Positions 41,939-50,812 are shown, counted from the stretch's first letter. The stretch: 64,000 bases of DNA from Actinospineispora acaciae DSM 45401 (GCF_000620785.1 NZ_JIAI01000006.1:372001-436000); one strand, 5' to 3'. Notes: generated by a model not told the origin, from the letters alone. A program made the numbers and translations.

Positions 41939-42289
41939 TCAAAGGGCGTCCGGATCTTCGCACGGGGACAGGGCGTACGCCGGCACGAGCTGCTGTCGCC
42001 AGAACACTGACTCTGTCCCGCCGTTGGCGTAGTGGACGTGGAAGTCGACGACCCCGACCCAGTCGCCACGGCAGCTGCGGCGCCAGCCGGTCAGGACCCC
42101 TTGGGTTCGACCGGACAGGTCGAGGCCACCGACTACGGCCTGTCCCCGGATCTCGGGATCGGGGGGAACCAACTTCTCCAGGTCGACCCATACTGCCTGC
42201 GCGCGTGGCGCGATCAGCTGGACGGGGGCGTCGGCGGCCGCCGAAGGAAGCACCTCCCAGCCTGGCTCAATCGAACACACGTTCGACAT
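41939..42289 (-). CDS. AICE hypothetical protein
   Basis: A 116-residue soluble protein. The C-terminal half (GRTQGVLTGWRRSCRGDWVG followed by VDFHVHYANGG and QLVPAYALSP) matches a pattern I associate with small conserved AICE proteins of unknown role. AGGAG lies a few bases before two adjacent ATGs; I chose the second, at 42289. It points away from the rest of the control region. The 101 bases between attL and the arm site hold no gene. Confidence 0.55.
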   Translation of the reverse strand: MSNVCSIEPGWEVLPSAAADAPVQLIAPRAQAVWVDLEKLVPPDPEIRGQAVVGGLDLSGRTQGVLTGWRRSCRGDWVGVVDFHVHYANGGTESVFWRQQLVPAYALSPCEDPDAL

Positions 42290-42375
42290 CATGCTCCTGG
42301 TGCCGAGCTGCCGCAACCGGCCTGGCCAGTGCGGTTGGCCCGACAGCCTGCGCACGCCATTCACCGCGCCAGTGA

Positions 42376-42442
42376 CCCCGCCATCCACCCCGCCATCCAC
42401 CCCGCCATCCACCTCGCCGCTCGTTGGCGGGGTGAATGGCGG
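42376..42442. repeat. 12-bp tandem repeats plus inverted copy
   Basis: CCCCGCCATCCA is present in three perfect tandem copies (42376-42411). An inverted near-copy (one mismatch over 17 bases) follows at 42426-42442. It lies in the 431-bp gap 42290-42720, which otherwise has no gene. It may be a protein-binding array. Confidence 0.7.
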
Positions 42443-42720
42443 ACCAGTGGCGCGCGAAACCGCTGATCAGGGCATGCAGAGGGTCGCACTGTGCGCCCCG
42501 TGTATAAGGGGAGGTCCCTCCGCGAGCGTGCCATCGCGCTCACCCAACGACCGCTCGGCCGCATTTCCGCGCGAGAATCTTGCGGGGGCCATGTCTGAAA
42601 ACGGGCCGAAAACAGGAGTTAGGGGTGCCGCACATCTGTGACCCAGCAACGGGCGCGTTGGTGCAGGGTGCTTCGGCAAAGTGGCCCCGCGGGGGGCGGC
42701 GTTCTGCCAGGCTTACGGCT

Positions 42721-43287
42721 ATGTCGCTCTGGACGGAGTGGACCTCAGCGCGGGCATGGGCTCAGGCGTTGACCGCGTGGGACCAGCGGGTGTTCCCCTC
42801 GCGGTGGCCCCCGGGCGATCCCGCCGAGCGGCAGGCGGAGCTGGTTGAGCTGCTTCTCGCCTACGCGATCGAGGCGGCCGGCCGGCTCAGCCGCAAGCCC
42901 GCCGCCGCGCCGTCGCCGGCAGGGCTGGTGCGGGTGCGGCTGGAGCTGATCAGCGTGCTACTCGCCCCCGACACGGCGCGGGCGCTGGTGCACAACGGCG
43001 CCTCGCTGGGACCGATCGGCCACCAGCCTGGACTTGAGATCGTTGGCCGGGCGCTGTGTGTGAGCGGGGAGCCGGAGCGGTGGCGCGAGCTGGCGCGTCG
43101 CGCGGCCGAGGTGATCGCCGCCCACCACGACGACAGCCGGACAGGTGACGCGTTCGATCCGATGCTCGAACTCGGCGACCGCAGCGTGCCGATGGCCGAG
43201 CTGCACAGATCCCACGCGCTGCGACCCGACCAGCTCCTGATCACCACCGACTGGCCCACCTGGCCCCTTCTTCCCGACCGGGGATGA
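42721..43287 (+). CDS. AICE hypothetical protein, helical
   Basis: A 188-residue soluble, mostly helical protein with no recognised domain. It begins MSLWTEWTSARAWAQALTAWD, has an Ala/Leu-rich core and ends with a Pro-rich LITTDWPTWPLLPDRG. It sits directly before another unknown gene of similar size (8 bases apart), so the two are probably co-transcribed. Confidence 0.6.
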   Translation: MSLWTEWTSARAWAQALTAWDQRVFPSRWPPGDPAERQAELVELLLAYAIEAAGRLSRKPAAAPSPAGLVRVRLELISVLLAPDTARALVHNGASLGPIGHQPGLEIVGRALCVSGEPERWRELARRAAEVIAAHHDDSRTGDAFDPMLELGDRSVPMAELHRSHALRPDQLLITTDWPTWPLLPDRG

Positions 43288-43294
43288 TGCCGGC

Positions 43295-43849
43295 GTGATG
43301 GGTGAGCTGGACTTCCCGGCGCGGCGTGCACGAGCGCTGGAGTGGATGCACCTGGCCGAGAAGCAGCTGCGGTCCTACGAGTGGGAGCCCACCGACCTGG
43401 AGGCGGCGATCGCCGAGCAGCTGATGCGCGCCGTGCCTTGCCCGACGCGGACGCCGCCCCCGTACGTGGGGGAGGAGTTGTGGGCGCGGCTGCTGCGGTT
43501 GTCGGGCTGGGCGCCGGTGCTGCGGCTGGCGATGATGGCCGGCGGCTGGCAGCTACAGGTCGATGACGACGACCAGGTCGTCGAGATCGGCTCGCCTGAG
43601 CCCGGGGTGAAGGCCACCCTGGAGCGGCTGCTCGCGGCGGTGTACCTGCTCGCCGACATCGTCGAGGAGTGGAACCGCGACCACAACGACCAGCGCGGGA
43701 GAGTCCCGAACGAGCGCGCCGCGGCCGGCGTGATGACCCAGCAGGTCCCCGGCCTCGTCGAGCACCTGGCCGCCGCCGAGCGGTTCTTCATCGGCCCCGG
43801 CTCGGTCCGTGAGATGTTCGCCGTCATCGCAACCGGCCTCGTCGACTAG
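43295..43849 (+). CDS. AICE hypothetical protein, helical
   Basis: A 184-residue soluble protein without recognised domains. It has mainly alpha-helical segments (RRARALEWMHLAEKQLRSYEW, TLERLLAAVYLLADIVEEWN) and an acidic turn QVDDDDQVV. GTG 43295 or the adjacent ATG may start it. It is probably co-transcribed with the gene at 42721-43287 and ends shortly before the HD-domain gene. Confidence 0.6.
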   Translation: MMGELDFPARRARALEWMHLAEKQLRSYEWEPTDLEAAIAEQLMRAVPCPTRTPPPYVGEELWARLLRLSGWAPVLRLAMMAGGWQLQVDDDDQVVEIGSPEPGVKATLERLLAAVYLLADIVEEWNRDHNDQRGRVPNERAAAGVMTQQVPGLVEHLAAAERFFIGPGSVREMFAVIATGLVD

Positions 43850-43882
43850 CGATACGGCGAAAGCCGGAGTTCTGAGGGTAGC

Positions 43883-44443
43883 GTGACGGTCGTGACACTT
43901 GAGCAGGCGGTACGGGTGGCAGAGCACTTTGTCGCCCCACTCGGTAGGCGCTGGTTGCATGTTCAGGCAGTCGCGGCCAGAGCTACCGGTTTGACTGCCG
44001 CAGTCCGATCGGACCAGCGAGACGACTTGGTCGCCGCAGCCTGGCTGCATGACATCGGGTACTCGCCAGAAATCGGGCACACGCGATTTCACCCGCTCGA
44101 TGGAGCGCGATATCTACGAGATTCTGGCTGGCCACCCCTTGTCGTGCAACTCGTTGCGCATCACTCCGGAGCGCGATTCGAGGCAATCGAGCGGGGACTT
44201 TCCAAGCAACTACTTGCCGATTTTCCATTCGAGGACTCACCTAGTCTTGACGCGTTGGCAACTGCTGATCTAACAACAGGTCCCGGCGGTGAGGCAGTAA
44301 CGTACGAAGAGCGAATCAGTGAGATCTTGTCGCGTTATTCCCCTGATGACCCAGTGCATCGAGCGTGGCTGAGAGCCCAACCCGTACTCGCCGAAAGTAT
44401 TGAACGAACGTTCCGTCGCATGCGGAACGCTCAGCCCAAGTAG
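43883..44443 (+). CDS. HD-domain phosphohydrolase
   Basis: A 186-residue metal-dependent phosphohydrolase-like protein. The HD signature is visible as H26 in WLHVQAVAA, H56-D57 in AAAWLHDIGYS, further His in RFHPLDGARYLRD and VAHHSGARFE, and Asp in ALATADLTTGPGG. Such proteins hydrolyse nucleotides or second messengers. It overlaps the convergent Nudix gene by 13 bases. AT-rich codons set it apart from the transfer genes. Confidence 0.85.
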   Translation: MTVVTLEQAVRVAEHFVAPLGRRWLHVQAVAARATGLTAAVRSDQRDDLVAAAWLHDIGYSPEIGHTRFHPLDGARYLRDSGWPPLVVQLVAHHSGARFEAIERGLSKQLLADFPFEDSPSLDALATADLTTGPGGEAVTYEERISEILSRYSPDDPVHRAWLRAQPVLAESIERTFRRMRNAQPK

Positions 44444-44907
44444 GGGCCAGTGCGCGTCTCGTCGAGCGCGTGCTCGATCCTCAGGCGCATTGAAGGATGA
44501 ATTCTGAGTTCGCGGATCTTGTTTCCTTCGACCCATGCAACGGCCTTAGTTTCGATGCCATCCTTTCGAACATTACCGCCAATGACGTGACCTCTGAAAC
44601 AGAGTGAAAACTGCTGTCGAACTTCTCCATCGTCGTACTTCATCACATGTCGCGGGTCGGTGTACGTGCCGATCAGGCCTGTAATCTCGACGTCAACCCC
44701 TGTCTCTTCCTTGACTTCGCGGACGGCCGTGTCAACAATACTTTCTCCGGGATCGTGCCCGCCTCCCGGAAGTGCCCAGTAGTCATTATCGATCTTATGA
44801 ATAAGCAGCAAGGCTCCGAACTCGTTCTGCACGGCAACCGTAACGGAAGGCACCACGCTGTTGATGGCTGGCGCATTTGGGTCATTGAAGTAGTCAACTC
44901 GGGCCAT
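44431..44907 (-). CDS. Nudix hydrolase, possible Pif-like entry-exclusion protein
   Basis: A 158-residue Nudix protein with a complete Nudix box at 49-71 (G49, E55, R63, E64, E67, E68, G70), in GGHDPGESIVDT then AVREVKEETGV. In the AICE pSAM2 the immunity gene pif encodes a Nudix-motif protein that blocks redundant transfer between element-carrying cells. The similar position in the control region suggests the same role here, but a housekeeping-type nucleotide hydrolase is also possible. It is adjacent (same strand) to the XRE regulator. Confidence 0.88.
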   Translation of the reverse strand: MARVDYFNDPNAPAINSVVPSVTVAVQNEFGALLLIHKIDNDYWALPGGGHDPGESIVDTAVREVKEETGVDVEITGLIGTYTDPRHVMKYDDGEVRQQFSLCFRGHVIGGNVRKDGIETKAVAWVEGNKIRELRIHPSMRLRIEHALDETRTGPYLG

Positions 44908-45672
44908 CTAATTGCTTCCCTCTCGGGTTTCGGGCACGGCGAGCTGCCATACTCGCTCGAACGACTCAAGATAGTGTTCCCACATTAGTCCGCCATCAAG
45001 ACGTCGCAAATGTAGAACTGGGTTCTGGCCAGCGAGGGCACCGTAAGCGTGCCCATTGATCAATGCCTGGTCGTCGAAACGATATATCGAATTGTAGAGG
45101 ATGGTCCCATGAGTGCGAACCTGGACGTTCGGTAAGGTAACCACCTCCTGCAGGTAACGCCGCATCATCTGAACACGTCCTTCGAGGCCGCCAGTGGTCC
45201 CCTCTTCTTGAGCGCGTTGGATTACGGCGGCGGAGGTGTGGTCGCCAACGGCGAACCGGAATCGCACACCGGCCGCCGCCTTCGCGCGAATGACAGGTAG
45301 GAGATTGTGCTGCTCGACGAGGAACTGGCCTGAGAATACAAGTACATCGACTACGCGGTGTGCTGAGTGGATGAGTTCGGTCCAGATGTCGAACGGTACG
45401 GCTGACCGGGTCGGATAGAGGTGCACTAGCTCGCTTTCGCTGGTAGGACGTGTCCGCACGTCGCCAGCGAGCGACGGCCAGAGGTGCACCTCATCCACAC
45501 TAAGCAACTGCACGAGTTGGATGCGGTTGGTCCGATGTGGAGTCCGCGTCTCATCACCAATCCAGCGTTCGACCGTCTTCGGGTCGACTCCCACCCGGCT
45601 GGAGACGTCCTCGATGGTCAGGCCACTGGCGTGGATCGCTGCTCGAAGTCGATCGTTCGCCACGTCATCCAT
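44908..45672 (-). CDS. XRE-family regulator with DUF5919-like C-terminal domain
   Basis: A 254-residue protein. The N-terminal HTH is LRAAIHASGLTIEDVSSRVGVDPKTVERWIGDE. The C-terminal part (VPFDIWTELIHSAHRVVDVLVFSG, then LLPVIRAKAAAGVRFRFAVGD, and EHYLESFERVW) resembles the DUF5919/PLD-like domain often found next to Nudix genes in actinomycete mobile elements. ATG 45672 is chosen because the upstream extension has no homology. It directly abuts the Nudix gene and likely regulates it. Confidence 0.75.
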   Translation of the reverse strand: MDDVANDRLRAAIHASGLTIEDVSSRVGVDPKTVERWIGDETRTPHRTNRIQLVQLLSVDEVHLWPSLAGDVRTRPTSESELVHLYPTRSAVPFDIWTELIHSAHRVVDVLVFSGQFLVEQHNLLPVIRAKAAAGVRFRFAVGDHTSAAVIQRAQEEGTTGGLEGRVQMMRRYLQEVVTLPNVQVRTHGTILYNSIYRFDDQALINGHAYGALAGQNPVLHLRRLDGGLMWEHYLESFERVWQLAVPETREGSN

Positions 45673-45866
45673 CTTGACGTACTTGAGGACGTCCTGGGGA
45701 CGTTGCAGACATTTCGTCCGTCGCTGAGACGTCTGGAACGATCCCGCGAGGTGCGGTGTAACCGTCCTCGGCTTCGCGGTCCCATTAATGCATGCGAGAC
45801 ACGTGGTGGTTGCCAAGAGCGCGAGGCCGAACGTTGAGATCTGGACCAGTCGCACGGTCTAGCGAG

Positions 45867-46211
45867 CTACGACTGGTGCTCCTGCTCGATGGCCTCCACT
45901 CTGCTGCGCAGATCGGCGACTTCGGACCGCAGGGCGTCGAGCGCGGTATGCACATCGGTGTCGTCGGGGGTCTCGGTCGGCAGGGTACGAACGAACGTCC
46001 CACGACCCGAAGCAGATTCCAAGATCCCCTCGTGCTGCAAGGCCTTGACCGCCGCGTGCACGGTCAGCTCGGCGATGCCGTACTCAGCGGAGAGCGCTCG
46101 GAGCGATGGGATCTTCTGGCCAACTGTGAACTCGCCAGCCGTGATCCGACGTCGGAGATCGTCTCTGACCTGCACGCTGAGCGGTTGCGCGCTCCGTTGA
46201 TCGATCGCCAC
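45867..46211 (-). CDS. GntR-family transcriptional regulator (KorSA-like)
   Basis: A 114-residue short GntR regulator: VRDDLRRRITAGEFTVGQKIPSLRALSAEYGIAELTVHAAVKALQHEGILESASGRGTFV, then a short coiled-coil tail (LRSEVADLRSRVEAIEQE) that may dimerise. In pSAM2 the GntR-type KorSA represses activation of replication and transfer genes. The gene is divergent from the transfer operon across a palindrome, which fits such a role. Confidence 0.88.
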   Translation of the reverse strand: MAIDQRSAQPLSVQVRDDLRRRITAGEFTVGQKIPSLRALSAEYGIAELTVHAAVKALQHEGILESASGRGTFVRTLPTETPDDTDVHTALDALRSEVADLRSRVEAIEQEHQS

Positions 46212-46282
46212 CCGCCAAGACTACAGCCCGCTTAGGCCACCACACAGCACCACAAGCACCCCTTGCCAACCAAAGCACCTTG

Positions 46283-46300
46283 TGGCACCTTAATGTGCCA
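46283..46300. promoter_or_regulatory. Palindromic operator candidate for the GntR regulator
   Basis: TGGCAC-CTTAAT-GTGCCA is a perfect 6-bp inverted repeat between the divergent gntR and transfer-operon starts. GCACCTT occurs twice nearby. It is probably the binding site of the GntR protein. Confidence 0.6.
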
Positions 46301-46326
46301 TGAGTGGTTCGAGAGGAACTCACGCG

Positions 46327-46632
46327 ATGGAGACCGTTCGCCTCAGCAAGCACGCCCGCGAGTTCATCGACGCAACCGACGACGTCACGTTCGCGCGTGA
46401 CTGCGGAGATGGCATGGACTTCCGGACCACGACCCGAGCTCAGTGGGACGTCGGCGCCGAGCTTCGCCGCACCGGCTTACGCCAGGAGCCCACGTCGTGG
46501 TTGTCGATGTCGGAGGCGGAGCGCGCACAGATCCGCCCGCCTCGGCGTCGCACGCCGGCAGGGCTGTTGGTGCTGGTTCGTGGCGAGGGCGCTGACCGCC
46601 CAGTCTGTGGTGATGCGGGTGAGGCGGCGTGA
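46327..46632 (+). CDS. First small gene of the transfer operon
   Basis: A 101-residue protein of unknown function (METVRLSKHAREFIDATDDV, then RDCGDGMDFRTTTRAQWDVG and an Arg/Pro-rich part). ATG 46327 has AGAGGAA upstream; an ATG at 46300 inside the operator palindrome is an alternative. Its stop overlaps the next start (TGATG). Confidence 0.55.
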   Translation: METVRLSKHAREFIDATDDVTFARDCGDGMDFRTTTRAQWDVGAELRRTGLRQEPTSWLSMSEAERAQIRPPRRRTPAGLLVLVRGEGADRPVCGDAGEAA

Positions 46633-46874
46633 TGGCCGGGGTGTTGGCGGAGATCGGCGCGTTGATGCGCTCGGCACCGCGCCCGAGTGCGCCGGCTGGT
46701 GATGTCGCGGCCTGGTACGAGCGTAAGGCCGAGCTGCTTGAGCATGTGGCGGCCGACCTGCTCGACAGGGGACCGGTGATGGGGGACGCCGGCTCGGATG
46801 CTGCGCGGTTCGTGTTGGAGGCGGGTCGTGCGCGTCGCCGCGCGTCTGCGCTGAGTGGGAAGGCGGCGGCGTGA
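46632..46874 (+). CDS. Small AICE protein, 80 aa
   Basis: A short helical protein (VLAEIGALMRSAPRPSAPAG, WYERKAELLEHVAADLLDRG). It is coupled to both neighbours by GTGATG-type overlaps. No family is recognised. Confidence 0.55.
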   Translation: MAGVLAEIGALMRSAPRPSAPAGDVAAWYERKAELLEHVAADLLDRGPVMGDAGSDAARFVLEAGRARRRASALSGKAAA

Positions 46875-47173
46875 TGCGTACTCGTTCGATCCTGCTGTGG
46901 CCGTTCGCCCTGGCCTGGGGGCTGGTGCGGCTGATGTTCTGGCCCGCGCTGGTGCTCGGCGTGGCCTGGCTGTTCACGTACTTCGGGCTGTTGCCCTCGG
47001 GGTTGTTTGCGCTGCTGGTTGTTCTGGACGGGCTGTGGGCGTTGTGGTCGCTGCGGCTGTGGGCGGCGGTGGTCAAGGGCTCGATGCGCTCCATGGAGCG
47101 AGGCACCGTGACCATCCGCAACCAGGTGCCACGCCGGCGCGGGCGGGCTCGACGTCGGCGAGTGCGCCGATGA
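46874..47173 (+). CDS. Small membrane protein, Spd-like
   Basis: A 99-residue protein with two or three hydrophobic segments (ILLWPFALAWGLVRLMFWP, LVLGVAWLFTYFGLL, FALLVVLDGLWALW) and a very basic C terminus (RRRGRARRRRVRR). Streptomyces elements encode similar small membrane Spd proteins for intramycelial spreading after transfer. That assignment rests only on topology and position before traB. Confidence 0.6.
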   Translation: MRTRSILLWPFALAWGLVRLMFWPALVLGVAWLFTYFGLLPSGLFALLVVLDGLWALWSLRLWAAVVKGSMRSMERGTVTIRNQVPRRRGRARRRRVRR

Positions 47174-47424
47174 GCACGACGACCGAGATCGCGGTCGCCG
47201 ACAGGCTCGCGGTCAACAGCTCTCAGGTGTACCGCGTGTCCGGCCGCGAGGTCGGCAAGTCCGAGGTACTCGGGTCACTGGTCACACGATGGAACGACGA
47301 CCCCGACCGGGACGCCATCGAGGTGGCCGGCGCGCTCCGGTCGGCGGCCGCGTTGTCCGGGCGCGGCACCGGCGCGGACCTGATCGAGGTCGCCGAGGTG
47401 GCCGAAGGTGGTGACCAGCGATGA
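47170..47424 (+). CDS. Small AICE protein, 84 aa
   Basis: A short soluble acidic protein (TTTEIAVADRLAVNSSQVYR, LVTRWNDDPDRDAIEVAGAL). It starts in an ATGA-type overlap and ends overlapping the DUF2637 gene. No family is recognised. Confidence 0.5.
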   Translation: MSTTTEIAVADRLAVNSSQVYRVSGREVGKSEVLGSLVTRWNDDPDRDAIEVAGALRSAAALSGRGTGADLIEVAEVAEGGDQR

Positions 47425-48188
47425 AGGTGCGCCGGTTGCTGTTGTTCGCGGTGATGTTGGGGGCGTTGTCGCTGTCGTTCCACGGCCAGGTGGCCTCGGT
47501 GGCTCCGCAGCTGGGTGTGCCGTTCGCGGTGGTGTTCGCCATCTCATATGACGTGGCTACGTTGCTCGCGCTGCACGAGGCCATGACCCCAGGCGTGAGC
47601 GGGCGGGTACGGCGCTGGGCGTGGACGGTACTCATCCAGGCTGGTGGCACCGCACTGGGGCTCAACACTTGGTACGGGCTGTCGACCGGCATGCTGCCCA
47701 GCCCGGTCGCGGTCGCGGTGGGCGCGGGTCCGGTGATGCTCGCCTGGTCGCTGTCGCACCTATTCGCGTTGGTGCTCGCCGAGCGCACCGGACGCACCGG
47801 AAGCACCGGCGACGGCGCCGCTTCCCGGACCGCTTCCGCGGATTCCCACCCGTCCCCCCGCGAGCAGCAGCCTGGACCGGTGCTCGACGCTCCAGCCGCG
47901 CGGGCGCTGCCCGCCCCCGAGTGCCCTGGCGGCGTTGACGGGCCGGTGCCGGTTGCGGCCAGTCGCGGTGCGTCCGACGAGGACGCGCTGGTGGATCGGG
48001 CCGAGCGGCTGGAGCGCCAGGCCCGGGCCGCCTCGGGCGGGAAGCAGGGCATCTCCTACCGGGCAGCAGCCAAGCGGCTGCGGGTGCGCTACGGAACCGC
48101 TCGGGCAGCGCTGGACGCCGCCCGCTCCCGCCTCGACGCCGACGCCGCTCCTGAGACCCCACGGACCGGCGGCGCTACCGCCGCCTGA
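47421..48188 (+). CDS. DUF2637 membrane protein of the transfer module
   Basis: A 255-residue protein with four N-terminal membrane helices (LLLFAVMLGALSLSFHGQVA, VFAISYDVATLLALHEAM, a helix near 75-90, and GAGPVMLAWSLSHLFALVLA), a Pro/Ala-rich linker, and a C-terminal HTH-like SGGKQGISYRAAAKRLRVRYGTARAALDAA. DUF2637 proteins are typical of AICEs and sit upstream of traB. The C terminus may bind DNA, tying it to the membrane during transfer. Confidence 0.85.
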   Translation: MKVRRLLLFAVMLGALSLSFHGQVASVAPQLGVPFAVVFAISYDVATLLALHEAMTPGVSGRVRRWAWTVLIQAGGTALGLNTWYGLSTGMLPSPVAVAVGAGPVMLAWSLSHLFALVLAERTGRTGSTGDGAASRTASADSHPSPREQQPGPVLDAPAARALPAPECPGGVDGPVPVAASRGASDEDALVDRAERLERQARAASGGKQGISYRAAAKRLRVRYGTARAALDAARSRLDADAAPETPRTGGATAA

Positions 48189-48234
48189 ACAACCCACCCA
48201 GACCCCGATAGCCAAGTTGAAGGGAAGCATGTAG

Positions 48235-48591
48235 ATGGCTGAGCAGCAGAGGTTGGGCGAGCCGGAGTTCTTCTCCCCGCGCATGATCCGGGAGTACTGC
48301 GAGCGCGCCCGCAACTTCGTCCGGCCGCTGTTCCACGAGTTGCACGTCTCCGCCGAGGAGTTGGAGATGGTGTTGCGGGAGCTGCCGTCGAGCAACCCGC
48401 ACGTGTTCGGGCAGGACTCGAAGGTGCGCGCCCGGTTGGTGGCCAACCACATGCGGCGGGCCGCGGACGGGGCCGAGGTGACCGCGGCGTCGCTGGTGCG
48501 GACCTACTTGTCGTTCCGCAAGCACTACATGCCCGAGATCCACCAGCGCGGCCAGCGCACCCGCCGCAAGTTCGACATCAACGACCAGTAG
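48235..48591 (+). CDS. Small AICE transfer-operon protein
   Basis: A 118-residue soluble protein (FFSPRMIREYCERARNFVRP, RELPSSNPHVFGQDSKVRARLVANHM, SLVRTYLSFRKHY), with GAAGGGAAG as ribosome-binding site. It lies directly before traB. No family is recognised. Confidence 0.65.
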   Translation: MAEQQRLGEPEFFSPRMIREYCERARNFVRPLFHELHVSAEELEMVLRELPSSNPHVFGQDSKVRARLVANHMRRAADGAEVTAASLVRTYLSFRKHYMPEIHQRGQRTRRKFDINDQ

Positions 48592-48652
48592 CCAGCGCCC
48601 AGGCCCGGCCACACCAGTGGGCCGACGTCGATTACCTGGAGGGATTGTCCGG

Positions 48653-50812
48653 ATGGAGCTGTTCAGCCGTCGAGACCAGCGCGGTGGCGCTGGCGGTGGT
48701 GGCGGTGACTTCGTGCCCACTGGTGAGGCCAAGTTTGGGTTCTACGTGCCGCGTAAGTACTGGGCCTCGCGTGTGGCCCCGTACGCGGCGGAGTGGGCCG
48801 GGCTGGTGGTGACCTGGCCGATCGGGTACTTCCTGCACTCCGGGCTGGGCGCGCCCGCCCGGGTGCCGTGGGCGTCGGCGTTCCTGGTGCTGCTGGGCAC
48901 CGGGCTGTCGGCGTTGACCTGGCAGCTGGGTCGGGCGCGGGGCGCGTCGACGCGGTGGATGGCCACAGCGACGGTGGCGATCGGGGGGTTGTGGTTCCTG
49001 GTCGCCACCGTGATCGGGCCGGCCGACCCGCTGCTGTTCTGGGTGTGGCTGCTGGGCGGGTCGACGTTGGCGCTGGCGTGGAACATCAAGTACGCGCTGC
49101 GCTCGGGTGAGGACGAGGGCACCAACGCCCTGTTCGAGAAGGTCGGGCTCGCCAAGGTCCGCACCGGGCAGGTCGAGGCCGCGCCCGGGTCGAACAAGGT
49201 CACCGTCCCGCTGTCGCTGCCCGCCGGCGAGGCGTCGGTGGAAGACGTGCAGAAGGCCACCGACCAGCTCGCCCAGGGGCTTCGGCTGCACAAGGGCTCG
49301 GTCCGGGTCACCCCCAACCAAGACGACCTGTCCCAGGCCACGATGACCATCGTCCCCACCGACGTGCTGCGCACCCCACAGCCGTGGCCGGGGCCGTCGC
49401 ACCCGGGCGGGTCGATCACCGACCCGATCGTGCCGGGGCTGTATGAGGACAACGAGCCGGTGCGGCTGTGGCTGCCCGGCGACCCGAGCGCCAAGCGCAA
49501 CGCCACCCATGTGCAGATCAACGGCATGAACGGCGCGGGCAAGTCCGAGGCGGGCAAGCTCACGTGGGCGGAGATCCTCACCCGCCGCGATGTGGTGCTG
49601 GTCATCCTCGACCCGTCCAAGGGTGAGCAGACAGCCGGGTTCCTCCCGGACGACTCCGCTCACCTGATCATCGGCGAACGCCAGTGCCAGGCGTTCGTGC
49701 GTAAGGTGCCCGCGGCGATCTCCGCGCAGGCCCACCAGCTCGGCCAGTGGGGCTATGACCAGTGGGTACCCGAGGTCTACGACCGGTTCGGCATGCCGTA
49801 TGTGGTGCTGTGGGTCGAGGAGGCCTCCAAGGTCCTCCAGGACGCCGCCACGTTGACCACCATCGCCGAGACCGCCCGCTCGGCCGGGTTCGCGCTGGCG
49901 CTCTCGCAGCAGCGCTCGACGTTCCGGCGGATGAACACCGACATCCGCGCCCAGCTCGGCGCCGGCTGGTGCTTCGGGGTCAAGGACCCCGACGACGCCG
50001 CGTTCTGCCTGTCCGACGAGGTGATCGACGCCGGCGCCCGCCCGGACCGGTGGAAGAACCGCCGCCCCGGCTGCTTCTACCTCGAAGCACCCGGCATCCC
50101 CGAGGAGCGGCTGGCCATGCCCGCCCGCACCTTCAACCGCGACACCGACCGGCTGATCCAGGCCATCGCCGCGCACGCCGGCATCCGCGCCCGCCTGTTC
50201 GGCACGACCGCCGCCGCGCTCGGCCTGCCACCGCGCCCGGTGCGCACCACCACCATCCGCCCCAACCAGCCCGCCGGCCAGGCGGGTGACCAGCAAGGGG
50301 GAGATCACGTCGTGTCCATCACCACCCTGCCCGACCCCAACCAGCCAGGCCTGCACCGGCCAGAGAGCGGTCACGACCCGGCGAGCGGAGTGAGCGCGGC
50401 CGAGCTCGCGGACGCGACCGACCTCGACGCGCTGGCCGAGCTACCCGACGACCTGGACGCCGCCGTGTTCGGGCTACCCACCGACCCCGAGCCCGACCTG
50501 GCCGGCGACGGTGACACCAAGCTGCCAGAGGACCCGGACATCGCCGACGCCGCCCTGCCACGCAGCCGCCCGACCCGGGCCGAGGCGCGGGCGAAGCTGC
50601 GCGAGCTGGTCAACCGGCAGGCCGCGAAGGGGCTCACCGAGTTCTCCATCCGGGACCTGCCCGAGCCCGCGCAGCTGTTCGGGCGGGGCCGGTCGTGGCT
50701 GTCCGGGGAGCTGTCCCGGCTGGCCGACGCCGGCGTGCTGGAGGTGATCGGCCAGGACGGCAACGCCACCGTCTACCGCGTCCGCACCCGACACGAACGT
50801 AACGCAGCGTGA
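48653..50812 (+). CDS. traB: TraB/FtsK-SpoIIIE-type DNA translocase
   Basis: A 719-residue protein that moves double-stranded DNA between mycelia, the single transfer protein of AICEs. Four membrane helices lie near 44-65, 74-92, 103-120 and 124-146. The motor domain has Walker A GMNGAGKS (291-298), Walker B VVLVILD (314-320) and VVLWVEEASK. After an acidic linker there is a winged-helix domain (LRELVNRQAAKGLTEFSIRD, WLSGELSRLADAGVLEVIG) that in TraB reads the transfer locus. The ATG has GGAGGG upstream. Confidence 0.93.
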   Translation: MELFSRRDQRGGAGGGGGDFVPTGEAKFGFYVPRKYWASRVAPYAAEWAGLVVTWPIGYFLHSGLGAPARVPWASAFLVLLGTGLSALTWQLGRARGASTRWMATATVAIGGLWFLVATVIGPADPLLFWVWLLGGSTLALAWNIKYALRSGEDEGTNALFEKVGLAKVRTGQVEAAPGSNKVTVPLSLPAGEASVEDVQKATDQLAQGLRLHKGSVRVTPNQDDLSQATMTIVPTDVLRTPQPWPGPSHPGGSITDPIVPGLYEDNEPVRLWLPGDPSAKRNATHVQINGMNGAGKSEAGKLTWAEILTRRDVVLVILDPSKGEQTAGFLPDDSAHLIIGERQCQAFVRKVPAAISAQAHQLGQWGYDQWVPEVYDRFGMPYVVLWVEEASKVLQDAATLTTIAETARSAGFALALSQQRSTFRRMNTDIRAQLGAGWCFGVKDPDDAAFCLSDEVIDAGARPDRWKNRRPGCFYLEAPGIPEERLAMPARTFNRDTDRLIQAIAAHAGIRARLFGTTAAALGLPPRPVRTTTIRPNQPAGQAGDQQGGDHVVSITTLPDPNQPGLHRPESGHDPASGVSAAELADATDLDALAELPDDLDAAVFGLPTDPEPDLAGDGDTKLPEDPDIADAALPRSRPTRAEARAKLRELVNRQAAKGLTEFSIRDLPEPAQLFGRGRSWLSGELSRLADAGVLEVIGQDGNATVYRVRTRHERNAA

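Noticed and set aside
42291..42641. Plus-strand ORF over the 12-bp repeats
   Set aside because: Translation is a TPPSTPPS-type repeat produced by the tandem array; no start signal.
47282..48052. 256-codon minus-strand ORF opposite the DUF2637 gene
   Set aside because: Shadow ORF; the plus-strand gene has membrane helices, coupling overlaps and family similarity.
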